18,278 bases of DNA from assembly GCA_022701925.1 (NCBI GenBank), contig JAKONM010000112.1:1-18278 (forward strand). Direction: 5' to 3'. The translations under genes and the position numbers were made by a program. This document shows, piece by piece, positions 14,569 through 18,278 of this stretch. The DNA is from Microbacteriaceae bacterium (GTDB lineage Bacteria; Actinomycetota; Actinomycetes; Actinomycetales; Microbacteriaceae). The notes under the pieces are model-generated. The model was not told where the DNA came from. It ran no database searches and worked only from the letters and a program-made list of their open reading frames with translations. The number at the start of each line of letters is the position of its first letter. The stretch's first letter is position 1.

Positions 14569-15423
14569 ATGCTCGAGCACCTGGACACCGGCGAGGGGAC
14601 CATCGCCTACGACCTCACCGGCGACGGTCCGCTGGTCGTCCTGGCCCACGGGATGGGCGACAGCCGTCACTCCTACCGCTTCGTGGTCCCCGAGCTGGTC
14701 GCGGCCGGCTACCGGGTCGCGAACGTCGACATCCGCGGCTGCGGCGACTCGAGCGTCGGCTGGGCGGGCTATGCGCGCGCCGACATCGCCCGGGACCTGG
14801 TCGCGGTCGTGCGGCACCTGGGCGGACCCGCGGTGATCGTCGGCCAGTCCATCAGCGGGGGAGCGGCGACGATCGCCGCCGCGACCGCCCCCGACGTCGT
14901 CGCGGGCGTCGTCGAGATCGCCCCGTTCACCAGGAAGCAGGAGTTCGACCTGGGCGGGCTGCTGCGCACGGCCAGGGTGCGCACGGGCATGGCGCGGCTG
15001 ACCCGGGTGCTGCTCACCGGCAGTCTGAAGGCGTGGCTCGCCTACCTGGACCTCGCGATCCCCGCGAAGCCCGCCGACTGGCAGCAGGAGCGGAGCCGCA
15101 TCGCGGCATCCCTCGGCCGCCCGGAGCGCATGGCCGTGCTGCGGGCGATGGCGAGGACCTCGCCGGAGGACGCCGGCCGGCGCCTGCCGGATGTGCGGTG
15201 CCCGGCGCTGGTCGTGGAGGGCGGCGCCGATCCCGACTGGGTCGACCCGGCCGCGGAGGGGGAGGCGATCGTCGCGGCGCTGCCGGTCGGCCTGGGTCGG
15301 GTCGCGGTGATCGACGGCGCCGGGCACTACCCCCACGCCGAGACGCCGGCGGCGCTGCTCGCGCTGGTGACGCCCTTCCTGGGCGCAGCCTTCGCGTCCG
15401 CGGGGAGCGACCTCGATGCCTAG
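14569..15423 (+). CDS. Alpha/beta-fold hydrolase
   Basis: The product has 284 residues; AAGGGAG precedes the ATG at 14569. The oxyanion segment is LAHGMGD (26-31), the strand with VDIRGCGDS follows (53-61), the nucleophile elbow is GQSISGG with Ser94, the acid is Asp221 (EGGADPDW) and the base His253 (GAGHYPH). The elbow has Ser in place of the usual second Gly (G-x-S-x-S). This is an esterase, lactonase or peptidase-like enzyme; the substrate is unknown. Its end overlaps the TetR start by 8 bases, so enzyme and regulator form one operon, probably repressed through the nested palindrome and induced by the enzyme's substrate. Confidence 0.88.
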   Translation: MLEHLDTGEGTIAYDLTGDGPLVVLAHGMGDSRHSYRFVVPELVAAGYRVANVDIRGCGDSSVGWAGYARADIARDLVAVVRHLGGPAVIVGQSISGGAATIAAATAPDVVAGVVEIAPFTRKQEFDLGGLLRTARVRTGMARLTRVLLTGSLKAWLAYLDLAIPAKPADWQQERSRIAASLGRPERMAVLRAMARTSPEDAGRRLPDVRCPALVVEGGADPDWVDPAAEGEAIVAALPVGLGRVAVIDGAGHYPHAETPAALLALVTPFLGAAFASAGSDLDA

Positions 15424-15985
15424 GGCGGGCCTCGACGCGGCCGTCGTTACCGCCGCCGCTGCTGCCGTCGCGGACGAGATCGGGCTCTCCGGCGTGACGA
15501 TGCAGGTCGTCGCGGACCGGCTGGGCGTGAAGGCGCCGTCCCTCTACAAGCACGTCGGCGGCCTGGACGACCTCCGCCGGCGCATCGCGGTGCTCGCCGC
15601 GACCGAGGTGGGCGACGACCTCCGCGACGCGATGCAGGGCCGAGCCGGCAAGGACGCGCTGCGGGCTGCGGCGGGCGCCGTGCGCCGGTTCGTCGAGCAG
15701 CACCCGGGGCGCTGGGCGGCCACGGTCGAGGTGCAGGCCGGCGGACCGGACGATCCGCTGACCGTCGCGCTGGAGCGGACGCTCGTGTCCTTCGCGGCGG
15801 CCCTGCGCGACTACCGGTTGGACCCCGCCCGCCAGGTGCACGCCCTGCGGATGCTCCGCAGCGTGCTGCAGGGGTTCGCCGCGCTGGAGGCCGCCGGCGG
15901 GTTCCGGTACGGCGTCGACGTGGACGCCAGCTTCGACTGGATCGTCGACTTCCTGGACCGGGGGCTGCGCAGCGCGGAGGCGTGA
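15416..15985 (+). CDS. TetR-family regulator with WHG-type C-terminal domain
   Basis: The product has 189 residues, starting inside the hydrolase gene (ATGCCTAG overlap). The HTH is at about 26-46 (VTMQVVADRLGVKAPSLYKHV), and the YKHVGGLDDLRRR end is typical of the family. The C-terminal part (RRFVEQHPGRWAATV, FAALEAAGGF) resembles the WHG/TetR_C_33 group. It most likely autoregulates the operon through the palindrome at 14518-14554. Confidence 0.88.
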   Translation: MPRAGLDAAVVTAAAAAVADEIGLSGVTMQVVADRLGVKAPSLYKHVGGLDDLRRRIAVLAATEVGDDLRDAMQGRAGKDALRAAAGAVRRFVEQHPGRWAATVEVQAGGPDDPLTVALERTLVSFAAALRDYRLDPARQVHALRMLRSVLQGFAALEAAGGFRYGVDVDASFDWIVDFLDRGLRSAEA

Positions 15986-16070
15986 GCGGCGCGGATGCTC
16001 GGAACTGAGCGGGAGGGCGACCGCGGCGTGCCGCGGTGGCGCTGCGGCCGGGGCCCGGTAGACGTGTCGC

Positions 16071-16364
16071 ATGGTCTGGGACGGAGTGCTGAGCCGGCTC
16101 GCGAAGCGCGCCCCCGAGGTGCCGCCGCGCCGCAACACCTTCGTCTCGATCGACGAGGTGCCGTGCGCCACCGCCGCCATCACGCTCTTCTCGCCGACGA
16201 GCCGCCCGATGGTCGTCGCCTACCGGGTGCGGGCGCAATGGATCGCCTGCCCGCCGAGCCCGAGCACGCACTCGGCCCTGGCCGCGCTCGCCGCGCAGGG
16301 CGCCTGCGAGGTGGAGCTCCGGTCCGGGGCCAAGCGCCGCTTCATCCGGCTCTCGACCTCCTGA
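16071..16364 (+). CDS. Small hypothetical protein
   Basis: The product has 97 residues from the ATG at 16071; a ribosome binding site is weak. The sequence reads like a real protein (FVSIDEVPCATAAITLFSP, VVAYRVRAQWIACPP) and ends in a basic strand. No domain is recognised, nor any membrane segment. It follows the TetR gene by 85 bases on the same strand. Confidence 0.5.
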   Translation: MVWDGVLSRLAKRAPEVPPRRNTFVSIDEVPCATAAITLFSPTSRPMVVAYRVRAQWIACPPSPSTHSALAALAAQGACEVELRSGAKRRFIRLSTS

Positions 16365-16398
16365 CCCGTCGGCGCGCTCGGGCGGCAGACTGCCCGCC

Positions 16399-16959
16399 GT
16401 GGCACTGTGGAGCATGGCCTCATCCCGGCGCTCGATCCGCGACTGGTGGCGGGCGCTCAGCGCTCCGCCCGCTGCAGCGCCCGCGCCGCGCGAGGAGCCC
16501 GCAGCGCCGCCCTCGAGCGCAGCCGCGCACCCGGTCGACTGGCAGCCGGACGCCGTGCCGGGCGCGCCTCCCGCGATCGCCGACCAGGTGATCGCCGCCT
16601 ATCGCGCCCTCGGGCGGTGGCCGCTGCCGCAGGACTTCCTCGAGATCGCCTCCGGGAAGCAGGGCGCACGCCCGGTGCCGGGCTCGTTCACCCTGCCCGA
16701 CGGCAGGGTCGAGGCGGTCGAGCACCTGCTGCACTTCCAGGGCGACTCGTTCTCCGACATCGTCGAACGCCGCTTCCCGCTGCAGGACGTGCTCGACGAC
16801 GGCGTGATCCCCTTCGCCGACTGCCTCGGCGGCGACGTGCTGTGCTTCGACTTCCGCGTCGACCGGGAAGCCCCGACCGTCGCCTTCTGGAGCGTCGACA
16901 CCGGTCTGGTCCCGCTCGCCGCGTCGTTCACGGCCTTCCTGGCCCTGCTCCACGACTGA
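16399..16959 (+). CDS. SMI1/KNR4-like protein
   Basis: The product has 186 residues from a GTG at 16399; an ATG at 16414 in frame is another possible start. The first 50 residues are Ala/Pro-rich and low in complexity. The rest has the SMI1/KNR4 layout: a start like LPQDFLEIASGKQG, a strand VEHLLHF, the segment DGVIPFADCLGGDVLCFDF and VAFWSVDT, then PLAASFTAFLALL. In bacteria this fold is frequent among immunity proteins against secreted toxins, but no toxin gene lies nearby, so it may be a stand-alone member. Confidence 0.72.
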   Translation: MALWSMASSRRSIRDWWRALSAPPAAAPAPREEPAAPPSSAAAHPVDWQPDAVPGAPPAIADQVIAAYRALGRWPLPQDFLEIASGKQGARPVPGSFTLPDGRVEAVEHLLHFQGDSFSDIVERRFPLQDVLDDGVIPFADCLGGDVLCFDFRVDREAPTVAFWSVDTGLVPLAASFTAFLALLHD

Positions 16960-17014
16960 CGCGCTGCGCGGCGGCAGCGGTCCTGCCCGACCGGGCCACG
17001 CGACCGGACTGGAG

Positions 17015-17203
17015 TCAGGCGGCGAAGTGCAGGACGTCCATCCGCCGCTGGTGAGCCGGGCAGGTCGCGGTGCCCGCGCCGAACTGCCAGCCGGAGAGCG
17101 CGGCGGCACGCCCGGCCGCGTCCTGGTCGTCGTGGGACGCCGCGCTGGTGCAGCCCGCGCTGGTGCAGGTCGTGACGCTCGCCCTGGGCAGCCGGTAACT
17201 CAT
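17015..17203 (-). CDS. Small Cys-rich protein, unknown function
   Basis: The minus strand frame from the ATG at 17203 gives 62 residues. It has CTSAGC near residue 13-18, AALSGWQFG in the middle and CPAH late. The C-x4-C ... GW ... C-x2-H pattern is that of small actinobacterial proteins expected to bind zinc. It is divergent from the BLUF gene. Length makes this uncertain, and the frame continues to 17527 as an antisense shadow of the BLUF gene. Confidence 0.45.
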   Translation of the reverse strand: MSYRLPRASVTTCTSAGCTSAASHDDQDAAGRAAALSGWQFGAGTATCPAHQRRMDVLHFAA

Positions 17204-17363
17204 GACGGTGACGATGTCAGCCGATCCGGTGAGCGGTCCGCGGGAAGGCCGAACATCTCCGGTGTGCTCGCTGGGGAAGCATCGGTCCGCCCGTCCGCGC
17301 TGGCCGCACCGCGCCATGCTCCAACTGCACGTCCCTCCGCGACCGTGCTGCTCGGAGGATCGG

Positions 17364-17909
17364 ATGCCCGCCCACGTCTCGTGCCGACCCGTCGTCCAGC
17401 CCGACGACCCGACCGCGGGCTGCTTCGTCGTCTGCGCCGACCACGACCTGCACCGGTCGTTCGGCACGCAGCACGCCGTGGCCCACGCCGCCTGCGTCGA
17501 GCACAACCGGCTGCACCACCCGGTCACGCAGAAGCAGAGCCCGCGGATCCTCTCGCTGACCTACGAGAGCTCGGCCACCGCCGAGCTCACGGAGGCGGGG
17601 TTCGCGGAGCTGCTGGGGCAGGCGCGGTACTCCAACAGCGTGTTCGGCGTCACCGGCATGCTCGTCGCGGAGGGCGGCTGGTTCCTGCAGGTGCTCGAGG
17701 GCCCCGAGCTGGTCGTGCGCAGGCTGATGGAGTCGATCCGGCGCGACCCCCGGCACGGCCGCATCCGCGTGATCGAGGAGGAGATCATCCCCGAGCGCCG
17801 CTTCCCCGACTGGGCTATGGCGCACGGCCACGTCGGCGAGATCGAGGCGCTGCCCTCCTCCCAGTACTACGAGGCGCTCCTCATGGCCCGGGCCCAGCCC
17901 GCGGCCTGA
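17364..17909 (+). CDS. BLUF blue-light photoreceptor with Cys/His-rich N-terminal extension
   Basis: The product has 181 residues. I chose the ATG at 17364 because GGAGG (17354-17358) lies five bases upstream. Residues about 61-155 are a BLUF domain that binds FAD: Tyr67 (SLTYESSA), Asn91, Gln109 (GGWFLQVLEG), Trp150 and Met152 (DWAM). The spacing between these residues is the same as for Tyr21, Asn45, Gln63, Trp104 and Met106 of AppA, so light sensing should be intact. There is no output domain after it apart from about 25 residues. The N-terminal 55 residues have Cys7, 20, 24, 44 and His27, 30, 37, 41, 47, 51, 52, an unusual density that could bind metal or heme. It would work through a protein partner or the N-terminal segment. 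Confidence 0.9.
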   Translation: MPAHVSCRPVVQPDDPTAGCFVVCADHDLHRSFGTQHAVAHAACVEHNRLHHPVTQKQSPRILSLTYESSATAELTEAGFAELLGQARYSNSVFGVTGMLVAEGGWFLQVLEGPELVVRRLMESIRRDPRHGRIRVIEEEIIPERRFPDWAMAHGHVGEIEALPSSQYYEALLMARAQPAA

Positions 17910-17937
17910 ACCCGCTCGCCGCGCCGTCCGCGTCGGA

Positions 17938-18278
17938 TCAGTCCGACCGGTGCGGCGGGTCGGACCGCGCGAAGTCGCGCACCGTCGTCGCCAGCGCGTC
18001 GGCGCTGGACCACGGCAGGCCGTGCGGCGCCTCGGGCATCCGCACCAGCGAGCCCTTCGGCAGCCACTCCGCGACCTGCTGCGCCCAGCGGTCGGTCACC
18101 AGCAGGTCGCGCCCGCCGTGGACCACGAGCGCCGGCGCCTCGATGCGCGGTACGACCTGCGCGCCGTCCCACCGCCGCGCCTCCCGGATCGCGTGCAGCA
18201 TGCTGCGGGTGCCGACCCGCAGGTAGTCGGTGACCGCGATCACCAGCAATCGCCGGGCGTTCCCGGAGTCCGTCGGCC
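17938..18278 (-). CDS. Alpha/beta hydrolase, C-terminal part (runs off right edge)
   Basis: The frame is open to the right edge, giving about 113 C-terminal residues. APALVVHGGRDLLVTDRWAQ holds the acid (Asp of GGRD) and MPEAPHGLPW the catalytic His, the final third of an alpha/beta hydrolase. The nucleophile lies outside the window. It converges on the BLUF gene, with 28 bases between the stops. It is not a paralogue of the hydrolase at 14569 at any clear level. Confidence 0.8.
   Translation of the reverse strand, partial: PTDSGNARRLLVIAVTDYLRVGTRSMLHAIREARRWDGAQVVPRIEAPALVVHGGRDLLVTDRWAQQVAEWLPKGSLVRMPEAPHGLPWSSADALATTVRDFARSDPPHRSD

Noticed and set aside
1..18278. CRISPR arrays, tRNA or rRNA genes, insertion sequences
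   Set aside because: No regularly spaced repeats, no cloverleaf or rRNA-like stretches and no transposase motifs were seen on reading both strands.

Overview
This looks like chromosomal DNA from a high-GC actinobacterium. From about 7.3 kb rightwards the genes are very GC-rich, use GTG starts often and overlap as tightly coupled pairs (GTGA, ATGA). The families there (ECF sigma factor, DUF4232-type membrane protein, TetR regulators, GT87-like polytopic glycosyltransferase, BLUF photoreceptor) are ordinary actinobacterial ones. The genus cannot be named from the sequence. No rRNA, tRNA, CRISPR array, transposase or integrase was found.

Left part (1-~7300) is an accessory region with visibly lower and uneven GC content. 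It holds a Ser/Thr protein kinase with an unrecognised C-terminal region (cut by the left edge), a small HEPN-like protein, a three-helix membrane-anchored protein with a large outer domain, an excisionase-type antitoxin with a PIN-domain toxin, and a SIR2-family protein. Kinase, HEPN, PIN and SIR2 are all families common in anti-phage or toxin-antitoxin loci.

The most striking observation is structural. Three copies of a 23-bp site (1550-1572, 4125-4147, 7275-7297) lie in the same orientation at gene boundaries. They agree with each other at 18-19 of 23 positions, and on the minus strand they resemble a Xer recombination site (dif): an ATAATGT half and an ATTATGT half around a short centre. 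They divide the accessory region into modules: [kinase...], [HEPN + membrane protein], [SIR2 + antitoxin + PIN]. The last site coincides with the change to very GC-rich, ordinary genes. I interpret this as an array of dif-like-site-bounded defence/toxin cassettes that could be moved by the host XerC/XerD, comparable in principle to pdif modules on Acinetobacter plasmids. That is inference, not proof.

Right part (7428-18278): a GT87-like membrane glycosyltransferase; a four-helix membrane protein; a phosphoribosyltransferase-family protein divergent from an ECF sigma factor, which is translationally coupled to a membrane-anchored DUF4232-like protein and a further unknown gene; a TetR regulator with a GNAT acetyltransferase, divergent from an NAD(P)-binding NmrA-like protein over two near-identical palindromic operators; an alpha/beta hydrolase overlapping a second TetR gene and preceded by a nested palindrome on its promoter; two unknown or SMI1/KNR4-like genes; a small Cys-rich protein divergent from a BLUF blue-light receptor with a Cys/His-rich N-terminal extension; and the C-terminal part of another alpha/beta hydrolase.
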